Shown here in pieces: positions 1-6,369 of a stretch of DNA of 13,636 bases. Numbering within the stretch: the stretch's first letter is position 1; each line of letters starts with the position of its first letter. The translations under genes were made by a program, and so were the position numbers. The stretch is from assembly GCA_041581055.1 (NCBI GenBank), contig JBFGCT010000111.1:1-13636 (forward strand), in the 5' to 3' direction. The notes beneath the pieces were generated by a model. The model was not told the DNA's origin. It made no database searches and was given only the letters and a program-made list of their open reading frames with translations. This stretch comes from JBFGCT01 sp041581055. Lineage in GTDB: Bacteria; Actinomycetota; Acidimicrobiia; Acidimicrobiales; Ilumatobacteraceae.

Positions 1-257
1 CGAGGTTGGCGATGTTCGGTCACACAAACCGTTTGGCGCGCGGTCCCACCGGGTTTGTGTGACCGAAGATGTCGAGGTTGGCGATGTTCGGTCACACAAA
101 CCGTTTGGCGCGCGGTCCCACCCGGGTCTGGTTCGTGTGACCGAAGATGTCGAGGTCGGCGATGTTCGGTCACACAAACCGTTTGGCGCGCGGTCCCACC
201 GGGTCTGGTTTGTGTGACCGAAGATGTCGAGGTTGGCGATGTTCGGTCACAGAAACG
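1..257. repeat. Tandem array of ~51-bp palindromic units (family A)
   Basis: Three complete dyads lie at 52-102, 130-180 and 207-257, and the right half of a fourth is cut by the window edge (1-30). Each has a 16-nt left arm (GGTTTGTGTGACCGAA), a 19-nt loop and a 16-nt right arm (TTCGGTCACACAAACC). Nearly identical 21-27-nt spacers, beginning GTTTGGCGCG, separate them, giving a period of 72-78 bp. The 130-180 unit has one arm mismatch (C134). The 207-257 unit has two (252 and 257), both in the arm that runs into the neighbouring gene. The array can equally be read as hairpins with the spacer as loop. No T-run follows on either strand, so it is not a classical terminator. There is no open frame I trust and no transposase. 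REP/BIME-like intergenic repeats are the nearest known class; the function is unknown. Confidence 0.85.
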
Positions 258-1701
258 TGACGTGGAAGGTGTCGCGGTAGGCCTCGAGGAGGCGGAGCCA
301 GGTCTCGCTCATCGTGGGGAAGGCGGGGATCGCGTGCCACAGGGTGGACAGCGGGACCTCGCCGACGATGGCGATCGTCGCGGCGTGCAACAGCTCGCCC
401 GCGCCCGGGCCGACGATGGTCGCGCCGACGATCACGTCGCGGTCGGCGTCGACGACGATCTGGAACGTGCCGGAGATGTCGGTGCCGATCGCCGCCGCAC
501 CGGCGGTGTGGCCGACGTTGTGGCTCACCGTGCGCACGTTGACGCCCCGCTCGCGCGCCTCGGCCGCCGTCGGCCCCACGGCCGCGATCTGCGGATCGGT
601 GAACGTCACCCGGGGGATCGCCCGATCGTCGCCCCACGCCGCGGTGTCGACCCCGTCGATGTGGGCGCCGGCGATCCGCGCCTGGTACTTGCCGGTATGG
701 GTGAGCAACGCCCGACCGTTGACGTCGCCGACGGCGTACAGCCAGCCGCCGTCGACCCCCGTGGCGACCAGGTGGTCGTCGGTCTCGATGTAGCGGCCGG
801 GCTCGAGCCCGACCGTGTCGACGCCGAGGTCGTCGGTCTTCGGGCGTCGGCCGACGGCGACGAGGATCTCGTCCGCCTCGACCGGATCCCCCTGGTCGAA
901 GTAGCTCACGACCGGCGCGTCGTCGCGCTCGCGCTCGACCCGCTCCAGCTTCGTCGACACCCGCACGTCGATCCCGATCCGCTCCAGCGACTCCCGCAAC
1001 TCCTCGCCGGCGAACGGCTCCTCGTTGGGGACGAGCCGCGGCTCCATCTCGACGATCGTGACCTCCTCCGCCCCGAGATCCCTCCAGGCCTGCGCCATCT
1101 CGACGCCGATCACGCCCCCGCCGAGGACGAGCAGCCGGCGCGGCACCTCCTTGGCCGTCGTGACGTCGCGGTTGTCCCAGATGCGGATGTCGCGCAGCCC
1201 GTCGATCGGCGGGACCGCGGGGCCCGTGCCGGCGGCGACGACGACCGCGGTCGACGCCTCGTAGCGCGTCGTCGCGCCGTCCTCGTCGGTGACCTCGACC
1301 AGCCGCGTCCCGGCGAGCCGGCCGTGCCCGCGGATCAACTCGACGCCCGCCGACTCGAGCCAGCTGACCTGGCCCTCGTCGTCCCAGTTGGCGGCAAGCG
1401 CGTTGCGCCGATCGAGCGCGGCGTCGATGTCGACGGCCCCGCTGACGCCCTCGCGCACGCCCGGCGTGCGCCCCAGCGTGCGCATCACCTCGCCGGGGCG
1501 GAGCAGCGCCTTGCTGGGCATGCACCCCCAATACGAGCACTCGCCGCCGACGAGTTGCACCTCGACGATCGCCACCCGCCGGCCCGATCGGGCGGCGACG
1601 TCGGCGGCGTTCTCGCCGGCCGGCCCCGCGCCGATCACCAGCACGTCGTAGTCCGTGTTCGGGTCCGCGCTCGAAGCGGTTGGGGGTTCGGTGTTGGCCA
1701 T
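247..1701 (-). CDS. FAD/NAD(P)-dependent class I pyridine nucleotide-disulfide oxidoreductase
   Basis: This 484-residue flavoprotein belongs to the dihydrolipoamide dehydrogenase/mercuric reductase/glutathione reductase superfamily. The FAD-binding motif GAGPAG is at residues 24-29 and the redox disulfide is C55-SYWG-C60, followed by MPSK. A second Rossmann motif, GGGVIGVE, is at 194-201, and an acidic residue ending the next strand (IVEME) suggests NADH over NADPH. The FAD-contacting YAVGDVNG follows, then a dimerisation domain. Where lipoamide dehydrogenase has the catalytic His of HPTxSE, this protein has FPTMSE (461-466), so it is unlikely to be a genuine E3 enzyme. It also lacks the N-terminal metal-binding domain and C-terminal Cys pair of MerA. 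The substrate is unknown and no 2-oxoacid dehydrogenase genes are nearby. The ATG is supported by a strong ribosome site 10 nt upstream. The stop codon and the last two-plus codons lie inside a palindromic repeat arm. Confidence 0.9.
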   Translation of the reverse strand: MANTEPPTASSADPNTDYDVLVIGAGPAGENAADVAARSGRRVAIVEVQLVGGECSYWGCMPSKALLRPGEVMRTLGRTPGVREGVSGAVDIDAALDRRNALAANWDDEGQVSWLESAGVELIRGHGRLAGTRLVEVTDEDGATTRYEASTAVVVAAGTGPAVPPIDGLRDIRIWDNRDVTTAKEVPRRLLVLGGGVIGVEMAQAWRDLGAEEVTIVEMEPRLVPNEEPFAGEELRESLERIGIDVRVSTKLERVERERDDAPVVSYFDQGDPVEADEILVAVGRRPKTDDLGVDTVGLEPGRYIETDDHLVATGVDGGWLYAVGDVNGRALLTHTGKYQARIAGAHIDGVDTAAWGDDRAIPRVTFTDPQIAAVGPTAAEARERGVNVRTVSHNVGHTAGAAAIGTDISGTFQIVVDADRDVIVGATIVGPGAGELLHAATIAIVGEVPLSTLWHAIPAFPTMSETWLRLLEAYRDTFHVTFL

Positions 1702-1711
1702 GTCGGGAACA

Positions 1712-1719
1712 ACCTCCTT
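1712..1719 (-). promoter_or_regulatory. Strong Shine-Dalgarno site of the disulfide oxidoreductase gene
   Basis: On the minus strand the sequence AAGGAGGT lies 10 nt before the ATG at 1701. It is a full match to the anti-Shine-Dalgarno sequence and fixes this start. It stands out because most other genes here have weak or no such sites. Confidence 0.8.
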
Positions 1720-1725
1720 CCGCCG

Positions 1726-1745
1726 GCCGTCATGCCCTCGACGGC
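1726..1745 (-). other. Short hairpin in the leader of the oxidoreductase gene
   Basis: GCCGTC and GACGGC form a perfect 6-bp stem with an 8-nt loop, just upstream of the ribosome site. It may form in the leader RNA. In DNA of this GC content such a stem could be chance, so no role is claimed. Confidence 0.25.
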
Positions 1746-1765
1746 GGAGTTTCCATCCTGTTCAC

Positions 1766-1781
1766 CGCGCCCACGGGCGCG
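1766..1781 (-). terminator. Possible GC-rich terminator hairpin after the AlgH/YqgE gene
   Basis: CGCGCCC and GGGCGCG form a perfect 7-bp stem with a 2-nt loop, starting within 3 nt of the stop codon of the minus-strand AlgH/YqgE gene (TGA at 1786-1784). No T-run follows on the minus strand. It would therefore be a T-less, actinobacterial-type terminator or only a 3'-end stabiliser. Confidence 0.3.
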
Positions 1782-1783
1782 GG

Positions 1784-2353
1784 TCAGTTCATGCTGAGGT
1801 CGTCGGGAACCTCGGCGAGCCAGGCCAGCCGGCCCGGTTGGCGGCGCAGCACGAGTCGCCAGAGCTGGTCCGGTTCGCGGGAGAAGACGTCGTCCGGCTC
1901 GGAGTCGAGCACCAACCAGGCGCCGCTCTCGATCTCGTTCTCGAGCTGCCCCGGGCCCCAGCCGGCGTAGCCGCGGAAGACCCGGACCCCCTTGGTGACG
2001 GCGGCGACCAGCGCCGGGTCGGCGGTCAGATCGGCCGACGCGATCGTTCCGGCGATCGGCGACAGGTGCTCGTCGCTGGTCTCCAGCGGTTCGGGTGTCC
2101 GCGCCAGGGCGATGAGCGCGTTCTGCTCGACGGGACCGCCGTCGAACACCGACGACGGCGACGTCTGGAGCTCGATCCAGCGGTCGAGCGGCTCGTCGAG
2201 GCTCTCGACGCTCGGACGGTTGAGCACGACGCCGATCGCTCCCTCGGCGTGGTGCTCGAGCACGAACACGACCGTGCGGTCGAAGTTGGGATCCTCCAGC
2301 GGCGGCGTCGCCACGAGCAGCCGGCCCTTGGTGAGGCCGAGTCCCGGATACAT
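1784..2353 (-). CDS. yqgE: AlgH/YqgE family (UPF0301) protein
   Basis: This 189-residue protein has the family's hallmarks in order: GRLLVATPPLEDPNFDRTV (residues 10-28), GAIGVVLNRPS (38-48), a GGPVEQNAL segment (72-80), and a C-terminal half with FRGYAGWGPGQLENEIESGAW. The length is close to the usual ~185 residues. The open frame runs much further upstream. However, similarity begins at MYPGLGLTKGRLL, so I chose the ATG at 2353; upstream residues look like antisense of the neighbour's promoter region. No clear ribosome site precedes this ATG, so the mRNA may be leaderless or the start slightly different. The molecular function of the family is not established; alginate regulation was proposed in Pseudomonas. 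The gene diverges from the DUF4230 gene across 154 bp, and its stop is 82 bp before the oxidoreductase start on the same strand, so the two may be co-transcribed. Confidence 0.88.
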   Translation of the reverse strand: MYPGLGLTKGRLLVATPPLEDPNFDRTVVFVLEHHAEGAIGVVLNRPSVESLDEPLDRWIELQTSPSSVFDGGPVEQNALIALARTPEPLETSDEHLSPIAGTIASADLTADPALVAAVTKGVRVFRGYAGWGPGQLENEIESGAWLVLDSEPDDVFSREPDQLWRLVLRRQPGRLAWLAEVPDDLSMN

Positions 2354-2507
2354 ACCGATAGTGTGCCCCAAACCCGGGCGACCGGCGGGCCGCGAAGCGA
2401 CGAATGTCACGTGCGGGGTTCGCGACTTCGCCGCCTGGGCGGCGTCCCGTACAGGACGAGTCACCGGTGTCTGCCAATTCACCCCCCAAGCAAAGCGAGC
2501 ATCCGTC
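2354..2507. promoter_or_regulatory. Divergent intergenic region between the AlgH/YqgE and DUF4230 genes
   Basis: This stretch of 154 bp lies between two divergent start codons and must hold the promoters of both. I could not pick out convincing -35/-10 pairs, operators, repeats or a riboswitch in it. Confidence 0.35.
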
Positions 2508-3170
2508 ATGTCCAGGTCGCCCCGTCGTGGTTTCTTCCGCACCGCCGTCGGCGGCGGCGTCATGCTCGCCGTCGCGTTCTTGACGGTCGGCGTCGTGGGC
2601 ACCAACCTGTTCGACTGGAGCCTGCCGTTCACCTCGGAGCGCAAGGATCACTCGCCGCCGCTCGTGCTGACCGAGATCCGCGACCTCGCCGAGTTCCGCG
2701 CCGCCGAGGCCGAGTTCGAGGTGATCGTCGACCGCGAGCACGACGTGAAATGGGTTCCGTCGTTCATCGCCGGCGAGCGGGTCCAGTACGTCGCGGTCGG
2801 CACGGTCGACGCCGTCGTCGACTTCGGCGGGTTGACCGCCGACTCGGTGTCGGTGGACAGCGAGACCAACACGGCGGTGATCATCCTGCCGTCACCCGTG
2901 ATCGGCCGGCCCGTGATCGACCTCGATCAAAGCGGCGTGATGAACCGCGACCGCGGCGTGCTCGATCGGCTCGGCGGGGTGTTCAGCGACAACCCGACCG
3001 CCGAAGAGGGCCTGATCACCGAGGCCCAGGACAAGATGACCGCGGCGGTGGGCCAGAGCGACCTGTTCGAGCGAGCCCGGGAGAACACCACGACGATGCT
3101 GGAGACGCTCGTGCGCGGCCTCGGCTTCGACGACGTGCGCGTCGTGTTCGAGCAGCGCCCGACGCCCTGA
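2508..3170 (+). CDS. DUF4230 domain membrane-anchored protein
   Basis: This 220-residue protein has a basic N-terminus (SRSPRRGFFR), one hydrophobic segment at about residues 12-32, and a soluble remainder. The body resembles DUF4230: LTEIRDLAEFRAAEAEFEVIV, then YVAVGTVDAVVDFGGLTADSV, a strand-rich middle (AVIILPSP), and a helical C-terminal part (EAQDKMTAAVGQSDLFERAREN). It lacks a lipobox or an obvious signal-peptidase site after the hydrophobic stretch, so it is probably anchored with the domain outside the membrane. The family's function is unknown. The ATG at 2508 was chosen because it directly precedes the basic, transmembrane start; the ribosome site is weak. The open frame extends much further upstream, but that part overlaps the divergent gene and looks like antisense coding. 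The stop is only 12 bp before the argC operator, so the gene's 3' end abuts the arginine promoter. Confidence 0.8.
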   Translation: MSRSPRRGFFRTAVGGGVMLAVAFLTVGVVGTNLFDWSLPFTSERKDHSPPLVLTEIRDLAEFRAAEAEFEVIVDREHDVKWVPSFIAGERVQYVAVGTVDAVVDFGGLTADSVSVDSETNTAVIILPSPVIGRPVIDLDQSGVMNRDRGVLDRLGGVFSDNPTAEEGLITEAQDKMTAAVGQSDLFERARENTTTMLETLVRGLGFDDVRVVFEQRPTP

Positions 3171-3182
3171 CCCGGGCGGTGG

Positions 3183-3211
3183 TTGCATGATCATACGGAG
3201 TCGTGTATGGT
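3183..3211 (+). promoter_or_regulatory. argC: Possible argC promoter, -35 TTGCAT / -10 TATGGT
   Basis: TTGCAT (3183-3188) and TATGGT (3206-3211) are exactly 17 bp apart. This would start transcription at about 3218-3219, on the A of the preferred argC ATG, giving a leaderless mRNA and placing the promoter wholly inside the operator. The -35 match is weak (3 of 6) and the -10 moderate (4 of 6), and the letters are also constrained by the ARG boxes. Confidence 0.4.
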
Positions 3212-3218
3212 CATGCAA
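3183..3218. promoter_or_regulatory. Paired ARG boxes (ArgR operator) overlapping the argC promoter
   Basis: TTGCATGATCATAC (3183-3196) and GTATGGTCATGCAA (3205-3218) form a 14-bp inverted repeat with one mismatch around an 8-bp centre. Each arm also contains its own small dyad (ATGATCAT at 3187-3194, ATGGTCAT at 3207-3214), and their centres are 20 bp apart. This resembles the TTGCAT/ATGCAA wording reported for actinobacterial ARG boxes and the ~21-bp spacing of paired boxes bound by hexameric ArgR in E. coli. It precedes the operon that encodes ArgR. Calling it an ArgR operator is inference from position, symmetry and wording. Confidence 0.75.
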
Positions 3219-4250
3219 ATGAATGGCACGATCAGGGTCGGCGTCGTCGGGGCCTCCGGCTACACCGGCGCCGAGCTGCTGCGCATCGTCGCCGCCCACC
3301 CGGCCTTCGAGCTGGTCGTGGCGACCGGCGACAGCCAGTCCGGCCGCCGCGCCGCGGACGTGTACCCGTCGCTGGCCGTCGCCTACCCGGACCTCGTGTT
3401 CACCCCGTACGACCGCGCCGCCGTCGGCGGGCTGGACCTGGTCTTCCTCGGCGTGCCGCACGCCGCCGCGCTCGAACTGGCCCCGCAGCTCGTGGGCGAC
3501 GGCGGCTGTGTGGTCGACCTCTCCGCGGCGTACCGGCTGAAGGACGCCGCGCACTACCCGGTCTACTACGGCTTCGAGCACACCCAGCCCGACCTGCTCG
3601 CTGAGGCCGTCTTCGGCCTCCCGGAGTTCCACCGCGCCGAGTTGAAGGGCGCCCGCCTGGTCGCCACGCCCGGGTGCCACGTGACGGCGGGGGCGATGGC
3701 GGTCCGCCCGCTGGTCGAGGCCGGCTTGCTCGACCCCGGTCGGGTGCTCGTCAACACGCTGACCGGGATCACCGGGGCGGGGCGTCGGCCGACCGACATC
3801 AACGTCTACGCCAACATCGACCAGAACGCGATGGCGTACGGGTTGCTCACCCACCGCCACACGCCCGAGCTCGAGCAGGAGACGGGCGCCACCGTGCTGT
3901 TCACGCCGCATCTGGCGCCGATGAGCCGGGGCATCCTCGCCACCTGCCTGGGCACGCCCCCGGCCGGCGCCGACGTCTCGACCGAGCTCCTGCTCGCCGC
4001 GTTGCGCGACCACTACCAGGGGGAGCCGTTCGTCGCGGTGACCGAGGCGCCCCCGACGACCAAGGCCACCCTCGGGTCGAACGCCGTCCACCTCTCGGCC
4101 CGGTTCGACGAGCGCACGGGGACGGTGGTCGCCATGTCGGCGCTCGACAACCTCGCCAAGGGGGCCTCCGGTGGCGCCGTCCAGGCGGCGAACGTGGCCC
4201 TCGGCCTCGACGAGACCGCCGGCCTGAGCAACGTCGGCGTCGCACCGTGA
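3219..4250 (+). CDS. argC: N-acetyl-gamma-glutamyl-phosphate reductase
   Basis: ArgC reduces N-acetylglutamyl phosphate to the semialdehyde with NADPH, the third step of arginine synthesis. In 343 residues it shows the N-terminal nucleotide motif GASGYTGAELLR, the FGLPE segment, the catalytic Cys in ATPGC (C153), and the catalytic His in TPHLAPMSRGI (H231). The C-terminal LDNLAKGASGGAVQAANV is also typical. The loop after the catalytic Cys reads GCHVTA rather than the common GCYPT. In-frame ATGs also exist at 3207 and 3213, and 3207 has a GGAG six bases upstream. I prefer 3219 because the other two ATGs are letters of the ARG-box dyad, which ends at 3218, and family similarity begins right after (IRVGVVG). 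It is the first gene of the operon and overlaps argB by 4 bp. Confidence 0.93.
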   Translation: MNGTIRVGVVGASGYTGAELLRIVAAHPAFELVVATGDSQSGRRAADVYPSLAVAYPDLVFTPYDRAAVGGLDLVFLGVPHAAALELAPQLVGDGGCVVDLSAAYRLKDAAHYPVYYGFEHTQPDLLAEAVFGLPEFHRAELKGARLVATPGCHVTAGAMAVRPLVEAGLLDPGRVLVNTLTGITGAGRRPTDINVYANIDQNAMAYGLLTHRHTPELEQETGATVLFTPHLAPMSRGILATCLGTPPAGADVSTELLLAALRDHYQGEPFVAVTEAPPTTKATLGSNAVHLSARFDERTGTVVAMSALDNLAKGASGGAVQAANVALGLDETAGLSNVGVAP

Positions 4251-5134
4251 GCGACGACGGCGCCGCCGCGCTCAAGGCGGCGACGCTGGTCGAGGCGCTG
4301 CCGTACATCCGCCGCTTCGCCGGCAAGACGGTCGTCGTCAAATACGGCGGCAACGCGCTCGCCGGCACCTCCGAACACGACGCGCTCGCGCTGTTCGCCG
4401 AGGACATCGTGTTGATGCGCCTCGTCGGCATGCGGCCGGTCGTCGTGCACGGCGGCGGGCCGCAGATCTCGGCGATGATGGCCCGGCTCGGCAAGCAGAG
4501 CGAGTTCGTCGACGGCCTGCGCGTGACCGACGCCGAGACGGTGCGCATCGCCCGCATGGTGCTCAAGGGCGAGGTCAACCCGCAGCTCGTCGCGGCGATC
4601 AACGTGCACGGGAACTACGCGGTCGGCGTCAGCGGTGTCGACGGCGGGCTGATCCGGGCGACGGCGCGCGATCCAGAGCTCGGATACGTCGGCGACGTGA
4701 CGCAGATCAACCCGGGAGTCGTCGACGGGTTGCTCGCCGAGGAGTTCATCCCGGTGATCGCCACGATCGGCAGCGACGAGCACGGCCAGGCGTTCAACAT
4801 CAACGCCGACACGGTCGCCGGGGCGATCGCCGAGGCGCTCGGCGCCGAGAAGCTGGTCTACCTCACCGATATCGACGGTCTGCGGCGCGACGTCGACGAT
4901 CCGGCCAGCCTGATCCGCCAGGCCCACGCCGACGAGCTCCAGGCCGCGGTCGACGACGGGGTCATCGGCGGCGGCATGATCCCCAAGGTCGCCAGCTGCG
5001 TGAGGGCGGTCCGCAACGGCGTCCACCGCGCCCACATCCTCGACGGGCGCATCGCCCACGTCCTGCTGCTCGAGATCTTCACCGACGCGGGCATCGGCAC
5101 CATGATCATGGACACACGGGAGCACGCAACATGA
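4247..5134 (+). CDS. argB: Acetylglutamate kinase, arginine-inhibited type
   Basis: ArgB phosphorylates N-acetylglutamate. In 295 residues it has VVVKYGGNA with K32, HGGGPQI starting at H68, a FVDGLRVTDAETV substrate segment, NINADTVAGAIAEALGAEKL, LTDIDGL and IGGGMIPKV. It has the N-terminal helix (ATLVEALPYIRRFAGK) that links dimers into hexamers in arginine-sensitive enzymes. It also has their C-terminal arginine-site signature, HxxDGRxxHxLLLExFTxxGxGTMI, at about residues 263-287. Feedback inhibition by arginine is therefore expected. The start is a GTG at 4247 overlapping the argC stop as GTGA, so translation is probably coupled. Its own stop overlaps the argD ATG as ATGA. The usual actinobacterial order has argJ between argC and argB; here nothing lies between them. 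Confidence 0.95.
   Translation: MSDDGAAALKAATLVEALPYIRRFAGKTVVVKYGGNALAGTSEHDALALFAEDIVLMRLVGMRPVVVHGGGPQISAMMARLGKQSEFVDGLRVTDAETVRIARMVLKGEVNPQLVAAINVHGNYAVGVSGVDGGLIRATARDPELGYVGDVTQINPGVVDGLLAEEFIPVIATIGSDEHGQAFNINADTVAGAIAEALGAEKLVYLTDIDGLRRDVDDPASLIRQAHADELQAAVDDGVIGGGMIPKVASCVRAVRNGVHRAHILDGRIAHVLLLEIFTDAGIGTMIMDTREHAT
5100..5111. other. Perfect 12-bp palindrome near the end of argB, similar to the ARG-box core
   Basis: CCATGATCATGG is perfectly symmetric and shares CATGATCAT with the first ARG box before argC. It lies 19 bp before the argD start. It encodes the conserved end of the kinase (GTMIMD), so codon constraint could explain it. A weak internal ArgR site is possible. Confidence 0.25.
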
Positions 5135-6369
5135 GCACGGTCACCGGATCGCACGCGTTCGGCCACGCACCGATGGAGCACTGCCCGTTCATGCCGGTGT
5201 TCGGGCCCCCGGACATCATGATCGAGCGCGGCGTCGGGACCGAGCTCTGGGACACCGACGGCAAGCGCTACCTCGACTTCCTCGCCGGGATCGCCGTCGT
5301 CTCGCTCGGCCACTCCAACCCGGTCGTCGCCGAGGCGATCGGCGATCAGGCCGAGCGGCTGTTGCACGTCTCGAACTACTTCGCCAATCCCGTGGCGACC
5401 GAGGCGGCGGTGAAGGTCAACGACCTGCTGCGCGACGCGACCGGCCACGCCGGCCAGGTCTTCTTCACCAACTCCGGCGCCGAGTCGAACGAGTGCGCGA
5501 TCAAGCTCGCCCGCAAGCACGGGGGCCGGGGTCGGCACACCGTCGTCAGCGCGCTCGACAGCTTCCACGGGCGGACGCTGGCGGCGCTGGCGGCGACCGG
5601 CCAGCCGGCCAAGCACGAGCCGTTCCAGCCGATGCCAGAGGGCTTCCGCCACGTCGCGTGGGGCGACCTCGACGAGATGCGGGCGGCGGTCGACGGCTCG
5701 GTCGCGGCGGTGTTGATCGAGCCGATCCAGGGCGAGGGCGGCGTCAACCCGGCGACCTCCGAGTACCTCCAGGGCATCCGCCGGCTGTGCGACGAGGTCG
5801 GCGCGCTGATGATCGTCGACGAGATCCAGACCGGGTTCGCCAGGACCGGCCGGTGGTTCGGGTTCGAGCACGCGGGGGTGAGCCCCGACGTCGTCACCCT
5901 CGCCAAGGCGATGGGGAACGGGATGCCGGTCGGAGCGTGCTGGGCGCGGACCACCGTGGCCGCCGTGTTCGAGCCCGGCGACCATGGCAGCACCTACTCG
6001 GGGACCGCGATCGCGACCTCGGCGGTCAACGCCACGATCGACGAGATGCAGCGCATCGACGCCCCCGCCGTCGCCGAGCGGCAGGGGCGGCGCATCGTCG
6101 ACGCGCTCCGCGGGGTGCACGGTGTGGTCGACGTCAGGGGGCGGGGGTTGATGCTCGGCGTCGCGCTCGCCGACGGGCTCGACGCCCGGGCGGTCTACAA
6201 CGACCTGCTCGAACAGGGCCTGATCGTGAACGCCGTGAACCCGTCGACGATCCGGCTCGTGCCGCCGATCACCGTGACCGACGCCGAGATCGACGAGGCG
6301 GCGGCGCTGATCGCCGACGTCCTCGAGTCGCACCTCGCCGTGCGACGGGCCGACGAGGAAGATCGATGA
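5131..6369 (+). CDS. argD: Acetylornithine aminotransferase
   Basis: This class-III PLP aminotransferase moves the amino group of glutamate to N-acetylglutamate semialdehyde, giving acetylornithine; family members may also act in lysine synthesis. In 412 residues it has YLDFLAGIAVVSLGHSNP, the NSGAESNECAIKLARKHG phosphate-binding segment, FHGRTLAALAATGQ, EPIQGEGGV, and VDEIQTGFARTG with the PLP-pairing Asp. The Schiff-base lysine lies in LAKAMGNGMPVGA (K259), and STYSGTAIATSA is the late phosphate-loop region. The N-terminus (MSTVTGSHAFGHAPMEHCPFM) differs from the common RLPVAF-type start, but the ATG is fixed by the 4-bp overlap with argB. The 3' end overlaps argF in the same way. Confidence 0.95.
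   Translation: MSTVTGSHAFGHAPMEHCPFMPVFGPPDIMIERGVGTELWDTDGKRYLDFLAGIAVVSLGHSNPVVAEAIGDQAERLLHVSNYFANPVATEAAVKVNDLLRDATGHAGQVFFTNSGAESNECAIKLARKHGGRGRHTVVSALDSFHGRTLAALAATGQPAKHEPFQPMPEGFRHVAWGDLDEMRAAVDGSVAAVLIEPIQGEGGVNPATSEYLQGIRRLCDEVGALMIVDEIQTGFARTGRWFGFEHAGVSPDVVTLAKAMGNGMPVGACWARTTVAAVFEPGDHGSTYSGTAIATSAVNATIDEMQRIDAPAVAERQGRRIVDALRGVHGVVDVRGRGLMLGVALADGLDARAVYNDLLEQGLIVNAVNPSTIRLVPPITVTDAEIDEAAALIADVLESHLAVRRADEEDR

Noticed and set aside
1..257. CRISPR array
   Set aside because: The units are palindromes with nearly identical spacers, the spacing varies between 72 and 78 bp, and no cas gene is present. Spacers in a CRISPR array would be unique.
247..1701. Mercuric reductase
   Set aside because: There is no N-terminal heavy-metal domain, no C-terminal vicinal Cys pair, and no mer genes nearby. 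Only the general fold and redox disulfide are shared.
55..1797. 580-residue plus-strand open frame across the repeats and opposite the oxidoreductase gene
   Set aside because: It starts in the palindrome array and then runs antisense to a well-supported gene. Its Arg/Asp/Val-rich composition is the usual shadow of GC-rich coding on the other strand.
3183..3206. TTG or other start of argC at 3183
   Set aside because: These codons are the left ARG-box arm and spacer. Family similarity begins only after 3219, and no ribosome site precedes 3183.
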